Below the pieces are notes generated by a model. The model saw only the letters and a program-made list of their open reading frames with translations. It did no database searches and was not told the origin of the DNA. This document shows positions 57,019 through 64,000 of a stretch of 64,000 nucleotides of DNA, piece after piece. Position 1 is the stretch's first letter, and each line of letters starts with the position of its first letter. Location: contig NZ_JAHAIF010000005.1 of the NCBI RefSeq assembly GCF_018372875.1, positions 37,791-101,790 of the forward strand, given 5' to 3'. A program made the translations under genes and the position numbers. This stretch comes from Clostridium sp. Lineage in GTDB: Bacteria > Bacillota > Clostridia > Clostridiales > Clostridiaceae.

Positions 57019-57429
57019 GTTTTCTTCTAATAATATATTTGTATCTAAGACAGTAAGCTTGTTATTTATAGCAAATATTAAAAAAGTATCTCTAATAACT
57101 TTAGGATAGAGTTTTCCTTCTTTAGCTATAGTAAGGGCTCTATCTGTTTCTTCTAATGTAAGTTGTAGGGATAAACAAAGCTTAGCTATATTATCTCTAC
57201 TAGGATTTTTACTCCCATTTAAAATTTGGTATCCATATGTACGATCAATATCTGCATTTGCAATTAGAGTACTTTTGCTTATATCTTTTTTATTACAAAG
57301 GTTAACTAAGTACTCAGAAATAGTCAATTCTTTAATATCTAAGTCCTTAGAAATATATGTTTTTAAACTTTTATAATTATCTATAGAATTAAGAGTGTTT
57401 AATAATTCAGAAGTCTTTTTATCAATCAT
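57001..57429 (-). CDS. XRE-like helix-turn-helix protein, divergent from a kinase
   Basis: A 142-residue protein. Its middle part (KSTLIANADIDRTYGYQIL, then PSRDNIAKLCLSLQLTLEET, about 55-100) resembles an XRE/Cro HTH; the N-terminal 50 residues and the C-terminal tail (FLIFAINNKLTVLDTNILL) are unassigned. I chose ATG 57429, preceded by AAGGATGG on the minus strand. The gene is head-to-head with the Ser/Thr kinase at 57509, with only 79 bases between. This layout suggests the kinase phosphorylates the HTH protein, or that the HTH protein controls both genes. Confidence 0.75.
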   Translation of the reverse strand: MIDKKTSELLNTLNSIDNYKSLKTYISKDLDIKELTISEYLVNLCNKKDISKSTLIANADIDRTYGYQILNGSKNPSRDNIAKLCLSLQLTLEETDRALTIAKEGKLYPKVIRDTFLIFAINNKLTVLDTNILLEENGQDIL

Positions 57430-57508
57430 AGTTATTCCATCCTTAAATAAAAAATGAGATAATAATATTATATAGTATATTATAGTTAAGTGAAAGTTTA
57501 GGTGGAAC

Positions 57509-58576
57509 ATGGAGATGAATTATAATATTGGTTATAAATTATCCTTGTATAAGGAACTAACAGTAATAAATGAATCGGATAAAAGTAAAATAGAGTTGGT
57601 TCAGAATATAGTAGATAATAAGATATATGTAAAAAAGAAATTATCAAATTATAAAATAGAGGTTTTTAAAGAATTGCAGAAGATTGATAACATAGGTATT
57701 CCAAAGGTTTATGAAGTTATTGAGGATGAGGATATACTTTATGTAATTGAAGAATTTATTAATGGTAAAACTCTAGAGGAGATTCAGGGGGAAGGAGTAT
57801 TATCAGAGGATAAGGTTATAGAATATAGCATAAAGATTTGCGAAATATTAGAAGTTTTACATAATTTAAATAGTCCAATAATTCATAGGGATATAAAGCC
57901 CTCTAATATTATTGTAGATAATAATGGTATAGTTAAATTAATAGACTTTGATGTGTCAAGAATACATAAAAGTGATGAAAACAGGGATACTCAAATATTA
58001 GGAACAGAAGGGTATGCATCCCCAGAGCAATTTGGGTTTAATCAAACAGATAGTAGAAGTGATATTTATTCTATTGGTGTTTTAATGAATGTTTTAACAA
58101 CAGGAAAACTTCCAAGGGATAAAAAGAATGATGAAAAATTAGCTAAAGTAATTGAAAAATGTGTTAAGATTTCTCCTAATGAAAGATATAAAACATGTCT
58201 TGAGCTTAAGGAGGATCTAGAGTTATGTAGTGGCAAACAAATAAAATATAGAAAGAGTAAAATGTTTATTAGAAACTTACCTGGATTTAGAAGAGGAAAG
58301 CCTTCTTATATTTTAGCTGCATCATTATGGTATATATTTTTAGTATTTGCTATTTTTATTGATATAGGTACAAAAAGTTTCTTTTATATTATTGGTGATA
58401 TCAGTATGGTTATGGCATTATTAGGATTGACTTTTCTTTATGGAAACTATAATAATATACAATCTATGTTACCTTTGTTAAAAGGAAATAATAAAAGTAT
58501 GAGAAAAGTAGGATTTACTATTTATACTATACTAATTATAATGTTTGCTGGCATGATGTTAAATATATTTCAATAG
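57509..58576 (+). CDS. Membrane Ser/Thr protein kinase (Hanks type)
   Basis: A 355-residue kinase: catalytic domain (about 1-245) and two to four C-terminal membrane segments (about 265-355) with no extracellular PASTA repeats. Catalytic loop HRDIKPSN (about 125-132) and activation end GTEGYASPEQFG are intact; the DFG motif is DFD (about 146). The N-terminal glycine loop is weak, but KKLSNYKIEV offers a Lys and VFKELQKI a Glu helix. It is not the PrkC type. Alternative ATG at 57515. The divergent HTH partner suggests a small signalling pair. Confidence 0.88.
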   Translation: MEMNYNIGYKLSLYKELTVINESDKSKIELVQNIVDNKIYVKKKLSNYKIEVFKELQKIDNIGIPKVYEVIEDEDILYVIEEFINGKTLEEIQGEGVLSEDKVIEYSIKICEILEVLHNLNSPIIHRDIKPSNIIVDNNGIVKLIDFDVSRIHKSDENRDTQILGTEGYASPEQFGFNQTDSRSDIYSIGVLMNVLTTGKLPRDKKNDEKLAKVIEKCVKISPNERYKTCLELKEDLELCSGKQIKYRKSKMFIRNLPGFRRGKPSYILAASLWYIFLVFAIFIDIGTKSFFYIIGDISMVMALLGLTFLYGNYNNIQSMLPLLKGNNKSMRKVGFTIYTILIIMFAGMMLNIFQ

Positions 58577-58620
58577 GTGTATGCTGACAGCATACCAATG
58601 AAATTTTAATTATTTTTATA

Positions 58621-58659
58621 ATGATACTAGTCCAAGAAAATGGACAAGTATCATTTTTT
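58621..58659 (+). terminator. Kinase-gene terminator
   Basis: ATGATACTAGTCC, 8-base loop, GGACAAGTATCAT, then TTTTT. Confidence 0.85.
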
Positions 58660-58679
58660 GTTTTAAAGGAGGAATAATA

Positions 58680-59090
58680 ATGAAGAAGATTTTAATTGGG
58701 GTAGTAATAACACTTATTGTTTTAGTCGGGGGATGTACAGCATTAATGGGGGGAATGGCAAAGTCAGCCTCTGATACAATAAATCAGATGGAAGATGATA
58801 AAAAATCTAAAGATGAATTATATAATGAGATGGCAAAAAAGATTAATTGGGAAGTGAAAAAGGGGGAGTATTCAAGTGAAATAGTAGGGATATTTGAGAA
58901 CACTTCAGATGAAAAAATAGATTACATTCAATTTAATTATAAATTATACGATAGTAATGGGGTTACCATAGAGAGTTCATTTACAAATGAAACTGATATA
59001 AAGCCAGGAGAAAAAAGGGAAGTAAAGATTATGCTAATAAAAAAAGATTTTAGTAAATATGAGATAGATGTAGTATCAAGTGCTATATAG
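58680..59090 (+). CDS. FxLYD-domain lipoprotein
   Basis: A 136-residue lipoprotein: hydrophobic leader with lipobox VGGC (Cys19), a charged linker (MEDDKKSKDELYNE) and an immunoglobulin-like FxLYD domain (about 55-135: IVGIFENTSDEKIDYIQFNYKLYD). Such proteins sit on the outer membrane face and are of unknown function. AAAGGAGG precedes the ATG. It lies between the kinase and a zinc-ribbon gene, each probably transcribed separately. Confidence 0.78.
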   Translation: MKKILIGVVITLIVLVGGCTALMGGMAKSASDTINQMEDDKKSKDELYNEMAKKINWEVKKGEYSSEIVGIFENTSDEKIDYIQFNYKLYDSNGVTIESSFTNETDIKPGEKREVKIMLIKKDFSKYEIDVVSSAI

Positions 59091-59211
59091 GTAATATTGT
59101 AATCATGGACTAGTCATTCACTTAAAAGTAAGAAATTAGTTGTTATTATTAGGGGATATAAATAATATATATTAAGTGATTAACTTTTTATATATTATGG
59201 GAGGAAAAAAG

Positions 59212-59436
59212 ATGGTTTGTTCAAGTTGTGGTAATGAAATGGTAAAGGGAAATCTTTTTGGTGATAGATATGCACTAAAGTGGCAAGCAGAAGATAAGAA
59301 GTTAGTAGCAGGTATATGGTCAAAAGGGGGCATAAAGTTAAAGACTAATTCAGCTTTTGGAAGACCTAGAAGTGAAGCTTATGTTTGTCAACAATGCAAA
59401 AAGCTAGTTATTGATCTTGAAACTCAAGCTGTATAG
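59212..59436 (+). CDS. Zinc-ribbon protein (DUF6487-like)
   Basis: A 74-residue protein with CSSCG (residues 3-7) and CQQCK (about 60-64), a classical four-Cys zinc site, and a conserved-looking middle (GNLFGDRYALKWQAED). The pattern recalls the DUF6487 (PF20097) family. I chose ATG 59212 after GGGAGG; the longer frame from 59176 adds twelve hydrophobic residues without a ribosome site. Function unknown. Confidence 0.75.
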   Translation: MVCSSCGNEMVKGNLFGDRYALKWQAEDKKLVAGIWSKGGIKLKTNSAFGRPRSEAYVCQQCKKLVIDLETQAV

Positions 59437-59441
59437 TAACA

Positions 59442-59565
59442 TATATAAAATAAAGAATAATAATTTTATAATTTCCTTACTTTTAGTAGTGTGGGGGATA
59501 TTTGTTTTGATGTGGCTTGGAGCGTAGCGACGGAACAAGCAAAATAAATATCCCCCACATTTTTT
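59442..59565 (+). repeat. Dispersed structured element, copy 4
   Basis: Leader (ATATAAAATAAAGAATAA), TATAAT at 59467-59472, then arms starting GTGTGGGGGATATTTG and ending AAATATCCCCCACAT, which pair at all 21 positions though the bases differ from copies 1-3. T-run at 59561-59565. The loop (GATGTGGCTTGGAGC) is conserved. It ends the zinc-ribbon transcript ahead of sulP. Confidence 0.87.
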
Positions 59566-59566
59566 G

Positions 59567-59605
59567 TACTTTAATGTAAAGCTTGTTTTTATTTACATTA
59601 AAGTA
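59567..59605. promoter_or_regulatory. 14-bp perfect inverted repeat upstream of sulP
   Basis: TACTTTAATGTAAA (59567-59580) and TTTACATTAAAGTA (59592-59605) around 11 bases. It lies 36 bases before the sulP start and overlaps possible promoter boxes (TTGTTT, TATAAA), so it is a good operator candidate. Confidence 0.55.
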
Positions 59606-59640
59606 TAAAATAGTGCATGTGTTTGAAAAAAGTATAAGAA

Positions 59641-61296
59641 ATGGGGCAAGAAATGTTTACTAATTACAAAAATGATTTAATTAACGAGTTTAAGAATTAC
59701 AATGGAGGAAAGTTTAAAAAGGACCTAATGGCAGGGATAACTGTTACAGCAGTTGCACTTCCTTTAGCATTAGCCTTTGGTGTAAGCTGTGGAGCATCTG
59801 CTGGTGCTGGAATTATAACAGCCATAATCTCTGGCTTAGTAATTGGTGCTCTTTCGGGAGGTTCCTTTCAAATTTCAGGACCAACTGGAGCTATGAGTGC
59901 AATATTAATATTGCTTGGACAACAATATGGATTAGAAGGAATATGGGTGGCTAGTTTAATAGCTGGTCTTATTTTAATAGTTGCAGGTATACTTAAGTTA
60001 GGAAAAGTGGTATCTTATATTCCACTACCAGTAATTACAGGCTTTACATCTGGTATTGCATTAACTATTGCAATTGGACAACTAGATAACTTTTTTGGAG
60101 TAACTACAAAAACTTCTGATAGTGCAATTATAAAGGTGTTTAACTTTGTAAGAGGACCTATAAATCCTAATATGTATGCATTACTAATTGGAATACTTGT
60201 AGTATCTATAATGATTCTATGGCCTAAAAAGTGGAATGCAAAAGTTCCATCATCTTTAATTGGTCTTATAGTAGCTTTAATAGTTAATATGTTATTTAAT
60301 TTACCAGTTGATGTTATAGGAGATATCCCACAAAAATTGATTTTAGATGATAGATTAACTTTTGCAGGTATTAATTTAGAATCTATTAAGGGATTAGTGG
60401 TTCCTGCTATTAGTATAGCTGCTTTAGCAATGATTGAAAGTTTACTTTGTGGTGAAGTTGGTAAGAAAATGAAGGGAGATTCCTTTGATCCTAATAGAGA
60501 ACTTGTTGCTCAAGGTATTGGTAATATGATTATACCTTTCTTTGGAGGGGTACCTGCTACAGCTGCAATAGCAAGAACAAGTGTAGCTATAAAATCAGGT
60601 GCTCAAACTAGATTGGTTAGTATATTCCACTCTATATTTTTATTAATATCAATGTTTGTTTTAGCACCTATAATGTCAAAGATACCTTTATCAGCATTAG
60701 CAGGAGTTTTGATGGTAACTGCTTGGAGAATGAATGAGTGGGAAAATATTAAATATATGTTCACTAAAAGGTTTAAGGGATCTATTATAAAATTCTTTAT
60801 AACTATGATGGCAACAATAGTTTTTGATTTAACACAAGCTATATTAATAGGAGTAATTTTTGCAAGCCTATTATTTATGGTGAAAATATCTAATGTGGAT
60901 ATTTTTATTAGTGACGTTGATGAGGAGAAATTAAATAGAAATATAAGTAAGGATAATTCCTTAGGAAAAACAAAGGTGATTTATTTTACTGGGCCATTAT
61001 TTTTTGCTACTGTAGACAAGCTAAGATCAGAAATTGAATCATTAAAGGATGTTAAGGTTCTAATATTATCTATGAGAGGAGTTCCTTTGATAGATATTAC
61101 AGGGATTCAAGCACTAGAAGAAATAATGGAGGAACTGGTATTAAATGATTGTAGACTTCTTTTATGTGGTTTGCAGGAGAGTGTTAAGGATACAGTAGAA
61201 AAGTCAGGATTCAAGGATAAGATTGGAGAAGACAAAATATTTTGGAGTGCAGTGGAAGCAATTAACTATGTTGAAGATAACAGAGCTGTAGTTTAA
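59641..61296 (+). CDS. SulP-family anion transporter with a STAS domain
   Basis: A 551-residue SLC26/SulP permease: about 12 to 14 membrane segments from residue 27 (AGITVTAVALPLALAFGV), with QISGPTGAMSAI and FFGGVPATAAIARTSV as family landmarks, and a C-terminal STAS domain (about 440-545, VLILSMRGVPLIDITG). It carries sulfate, bicarbonate or a dicarboxylate; which one is not evident. The start is ATG 59641 or ATG 59653; neither has a strong ribosome site. Transcribed alone. Confidence 0.9.
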   Translation: MGQEMFTNYKNDLINEFKNYNGGKFKKDLMAGITVTAVALPLALAFGVSCGASAGAGIITAIISGLVIGALSGGSFQISGPTGAMSAILILLGQQYGLEGIWVASLIAGLILIVAGILKLGKVVSYIPLPVITGFTSGIALTIAIGQLDNFFGVTTKTSDSAIIKVFNFVRGPINPNMYALLIGILVVSIMILWPKKWNAKVPSSLIGLIVALIVNMLFNLPVDVIGDIPQKLILDDRLTFAGINLESIKGLVVPAISIAALAMIESLLCGEVGKKMKGDSFDPNRELVAQGIGNMIIPFFGGVPATAAIARTSVAIKSGAQTRLVSIFHSIFLLISMFVLAPIMSKIPLSALAGVLMVTAWRMNEWENIKYMFTKRFKGSIIKFFITMMATIVFDLTQAILIGVIFASLLFMVKISNVDIFISDVDEEKLNRNISKDNSLGKTKVIYFTGPLFFATVDKLRSEIESLKDVKVLILSMRGVPLIDITGIQALEEIMEELVLNDCRLLLCGLQESVKDTVEKSGFKDKIGEDKIFWSAVEAINYVEDNRAVV

Positions 61297-61307
61297 TTGT
61301 ATTTTAA

Positions 61308-61357
61308 AAAGGACCCTATTAAGTAGAGAATAAAAAATCTATTTAATAGGGTCCTTT
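61308..61357. terminator. sulP terminator, possibly bidirectional
   Basis: AAAGGACCCTATTAA pairs exactly with TTAATAGGGTCCTTT around a 20-base loop, between convergent sulP and the nucleotidase gene. Confidence 0.8.
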
Positions 61358-61454
61358 GTACAATAAATATATAAACATAAAAATATATAAATATATGTTT
61401 ATATGAATATTCATATAATAAAGATTGCTACAACTTCTTCATTCTATTCTAAAA

Positions 61455-62972
61455 TTATTTCTTTAGCTTAACATGGATGTATTTAGTTTTATCTACAATA
61501 ACTTTTTTGTGCTTTTCAAAATAATTTATTATAATTTCTGGCATTTCTATTTGAATTTCTTTTATTATTTTACAATCTTTAAAGAACTCATATCCACCAG
61601 CACCACTAGCTCTATAATTATTCATAACTAATGTGAATATATCATTATCATTTATTTCTTTTTCATTAAATATAACTGAATCTATACTATTTCTTCCGTT
61701 AGAATTTAAAGTAAATCTATATTCTATATTTGAAAAATAATCATAGTTATAATGTTCGACCTTTGGTTTTAAGAATGAGTCTGAAATTCTTACTTCTTCT
61801 CCGTCATAACAAAAATATTCAGCGCTTCTTGATAAGGCTTTCTTTAATATTTCTCCAGTAACTTCATATACCACTAAAGTGTTTGGATAAACATAAGTTG
61901 AAACAATATCTCGAACAGTTACATCAGTATTAAATCCTTTTATGCTGTTAGCAAAGGATGTACATGCTATATCAGCACCACTTGCATCTAATTGAATTCT
62001 ATTTATAAAGTTAGCAAGATTTGAGCCAGATAAAGCCATTTCTATGTGAGTAGAAGGATTAAGTGGAATATCTAAAAATCCTACAGGGCTATCTAACCAT
62101 TTTTGAACTTCCCTTTCATAAGGTAATAATTCATTGAACATTTCTTTATTTGGATTTATTTCTGCAGTCTTTAATTCTGATTTAATTGAAATAATTTTTT
62201 CTTCATACTCTAAGTTTAATTCTATAAACCTAAATGCATTTTGTGGCGTTTGAACTATATAAGTTCCATTAACATATCGTCCGCAAATATTCATATGTTG
62301 ATGTCCAGTTAATAGGATATCAAAGTTAAAGTCCTCACAAATTTTATAAGCTATATTCTCATTACTACTACTTAAAATCTTCTCTGTATCTAGATCCTTT
62401 TCAAAACCACCATGATAAACTCCAAGTAAAATATCAACTTGAGATCTTACTTCATCAAATACTTTTTTTACTGAAGTATAGGTATCGTTTATATAAAAGT
62501 TTGTTAGGTTTTGTGGTTGTTCCCAGATATTTATAAAGTCTGTTGTAAAACCTAATATACCTATTTTTAATCCATTGCCTAGTGTTTTTATTGCATATGG
62601 AAGGATAGGAAGCTTACCTGTTTTATCTTCTACATTAGCACAAACACAAGTTGCATCTAGTGTATTTAGATATTTAGCAAGATAATCATATCCATAGTTA
62701 AAATCATGATTTCCTAAGGTAACAAAATCATATTTACCTTGGTTTAAAACTTTCCCAATTGGATGAACTTCAAAATCTTTTTTTGATATAAAGGTTGTAA
62801 ATGGAGAGCCCTGAATAGTATCTCCTCCATCAATTATTAAAGTGTTTTCGTCCTTTGTGAAAGAGTTAATTACATTTAGCATTCCTAGATGTTTATCATC
62901 ATTATTAGTATAGTCTGTTGGATATACAAAGCCATGCATATCTGAAGTAAAATAAATCTTTAAATTTTTCAT
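61455..62972 (-). CDS. Cytoplasmic 5'-nucleotidase/metallophosphoesterase (UshA/YfkN-like)
   Basis: A 505-residue two-domain enzyme. The N-terminal calcineurin-like domain has the metal ligands in TSDMHGFVYP, IDGGDTIQGSP, TLGNHDFNYG, GVYHGGFE and LLTGHQHMN. The C-terminal 5'-nucleotidase domain (about 290-505) ends with NNYRASGAGGYEFF, the substrate-stacking region. It would cleave nucleotide monophosphates or 2',3'-cyclic nucleotides. There is no signal peptide, unlike most UshA relatives, so it acts inside the cell. GAGGTG precedes the ATG on the minus strand. Confidence 0.9.
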   Translation of the reverse strand: MKNLKIYFTSDMHGFVYPTDYTNNDDKHLGMLNVINSFTKDENTLIIDGGDTIQGSPFTTFISKKDFEVHPIGKVLNQGKYDFVTLGNHDFNYGYDYLAKYLNTLDATCVCANVEDKTGKLPILPYAIKTLGNGLKIGILGFTTDFINIWEQPQNLTNFYINDTYTSVKKVFDEVRSQVDILLGVYHGGFEKDLDTEKILSSSNENIAYKICEDFNFDILLTGHQHMNICGRYVNGTYIVQTPQNAFRFIELNLEYEEKIISIKSELKTAEINPNKEMFNELLPYEREVQKWLDSPVGFLDIPLNPSTHIEMALSGSNLANFINRIQLDASGADIACTSFANSIKGFNTDVTVRDIVSTYVYPNTLVVYEVTGEILKKALSRSAEYFCYDGEEVRISDSFLKPKVEHYNYDYFSNIEYRFTLNSNGRNSIDSVIFNEKEINDNDIFTLVMNNYRASGAGGYEFFKDCKIIKEIQIEMPEIIINYFEKHKKVIVDKTKYIHVKLKK

Positions 62973-63127
62973 ATCAACACCTCAATTGAATTATATCAGA
63001 AAAAAGGATGATTGTAATAAATATTATTGATAAGACAAAAAGTAAAAATGTTTATTTATATATAGACAAAAATATAAATACAACTATAATTATAACTAAA
63101 GGAATAAATTTGAAAGGAAGAGTTGCT

Positions 63128-63898
63128 ATGAATAAGGGTAGAGAAGAATTATTTTGGGAGTCATCAATTGAAGAAGTTAAAAAAGGGTATATTGAAGAGG
63201 AAAATTGTTATAGGTGCCTTGTTTGCGAAGATGAGTTTGAAAAGGGAAGAATATATAATGTAAATGAAAATCTATATGATGCAAAGAAGGCAACAGAAAT
63301 TCATATAGGGGGTAAGCACGGTTCTATGTTGCAATACTTGCTAAATATGAATAATAATTTTATTGGTATTTCTGAGGTACAAAGAGATTTGATAATATTA
63401 ATGGCTAATGGATTATCTGATAAAGAAATTGCTATAAAGATGGGGGTAGCTCAGTCTACTATAAGAAATCATAGATACAAGTTAAGAGAAAAGGAAAAGC
63501 AGGCTAGATTATTTCTTGCTATGATGGAGCTATTATCTAGTAATATAAATAAAAAGATTACAAAATTAGATAATGAACAGCTTTGCGATGCTCACAAAAC
63601 TGCAACAACTATAGATGATAGATATAATATAACAGAGAAGGAAAGAGAAACAGTTATAAAGAACTATATGAACGAAACAGGTGGTATAAAAACTTATCCA
63701 TCTAAGGAGAAGAAGAAGATTATAATTCTTGGGGAAGTTACTAAGAATTTTGTTAAGGGTAGAAAATATACAGAGAAGGATATTAATAAAATATTAAAGA
63801 GAGTATACGATGATTATGTAACAATTAGAAGAGCATTAATAGAGTATGGATTTATTGAACGTTCAAATGATTGTAGTGCTTATTGGGTGAAGGAGTAG
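63128..63898 (+). CDS. LuxR-type HTH regulator with a C-terminal DUF2087 domain
   Basis: A 256-residue protein. N-terminal part with a CLVCEDEF Cys pair (about 29-36) and HIGGKHGSM, then a LuxR/GerE HTH (about 80-120: VQRDLIILMANGLSDKEIA, MGVAQSTIRNHRYKLREKE), and DUF2087 at the end (about 190-256: KKKIIILGEVTKNFVKGRKY, IRRALIEYGFIERS). This pairing is known in Firmicutes but its signal is not. I chose ATG 63128 after AAGGAAGAG; a longer frame from 63008 adds 40 residues without a ribosome site. A long terminator follows. Confidence 0.85.
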   Translation: MNKGREELFWESSIEEVKKGYIEEENCYRCLVCEDEFEKGRIYNVNENLYDAKKATEIHIGGKHGSMLQYLLNMNNNFIGISEVQRDLIILMANGLSDKEIAIKMGVAQSTIRNHRYKLREKEKQARLFLAMMELLSSNINKKITKLDNEQLCDAHKTATTIDDRYNITEKERETVIKNYMNETGGIKTYPSKEKKKIIILGEVTKNFVKGRKYTEKDINKILKRVYDDYVTIRRALIEYGFIERSNDCSAYWVKE

Positions 63899-63902
63899 TA
63901 GA

Positions 63903-63954
63903 AAGGAGCTGTCGCATTAGCGGAATAAAATCCGTTAGCGACAGCTCCTTTTTT
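63903..63954 (+). terminator. Terminator after the LuxR-DUF2087 gene
   Basis: AAGGAGCTGTCGC pairs with GCGACAGCTCC plus T-run, with an inner AGCGGA/TCCGTT stem. Unusually GC-rich for the region. Confidence 0.92.
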
Positions 63955-64000
63955 CCTATTTTACGAATAACCTTTAGATATTATTTGTACTTAAACACAT

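Overview
The window is 64 kb of a very AT-rich, low-GC Gram-positive chromosome. TTA/AGA-rich codon use, strong GGAGG ribosome sites, Gram-positive PolC, the single-chain clostridial PurL, an M-box before mgtE and anaerobe genes such as hcp all point to Clostridium sensu stricto; the species cannot be read from the sequence. No tRNA, rRNA, CRISPR array, transposase or integrase was seen.

Layout. 1-2.5 kb: end of an ABC exporter (ATPase cut by the window edge, plus permease) and a YhaM-type 3'-5' exoribonuclease. 2.5-3.8 kb (minus): speD-speE for spermidine synthesis. 4.3-15.2 kb: the purine operon purL-E-C-F-M-N-H-D, tightly packed, with a large inverted repeat and a promoter in front. 15.2-27.3 kb: a sugar island (lactose/cellobiose-family PTS IIA-IIB-IIC, a MupG-like phosphoglycosidase, two GH1 6-phospho-glycosidases, a YitT membrane protein, an amidohydrolase and a LevR-like regulator). 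It is bracketed by a second, diverged copy of the purD 3' end and uses far more CGT arginine codons than the flanks, so it was probably acquired. 27.4-32.8 kb: an ORF6N-like phage-type gene and polC. 32.9-44 kb: an amino-acid permease with an in-frame stop, a DUF4358 lipoprotein, an MBOAT/DHHW O-acetylation pair, a patatin-like lipase, an ArsR-NifX fusion, a MerR-methyltransferase fusion, a CHAP protein and hcp. 44.2-45.4 kb (minus): a DEAD-box helicase. 45.6-53.3 kb: a second, paralogous PTS/MupG-like/GH1 system with a solo IIB and an intact LevR-type activator reading a -24/-12 promoter. 53.5-64 kb: methyltransferase, truA, M-box plus small ORF plus mgtE, a divergent HTH/Ser-Thr kinase pair, small secreted and zinc-ribbon proteins, SulP, a 5'-nucleotidase-like protein and a LuxR-DUF2087 regulator.

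Main points. (1) The two sugar systems have matching enzyme sets but different control. The native-looking one has an activator with GAFTGA, Walker B Glu and a canonical sigma-54 promoter. The island's activator has lost GAFTGA, the Walker B Glu and the RR motif, and its operon carries a good sigma-A promoter. (2) A roughly 105-140 bp element occurs four times, always in the same orientation, downstream of plus-strand genes. It forms a 21-22 bp stem that covaries, with G-U pairs valid only in plus-strand RNA, and ends in a T-run: a dispersed structured-RNA/terminator family. (3) The duplicated purD tail differs from the functional one almost only at synonymous sites, a scar of recombination with related but foreign DNA. 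(4) Smaller leads are a strong internal start inside the ArsR-NifX fusion, a MerR promoter with the 19-bp spacer, and a 34-residue ORF between the M-box terminator and mgtE.
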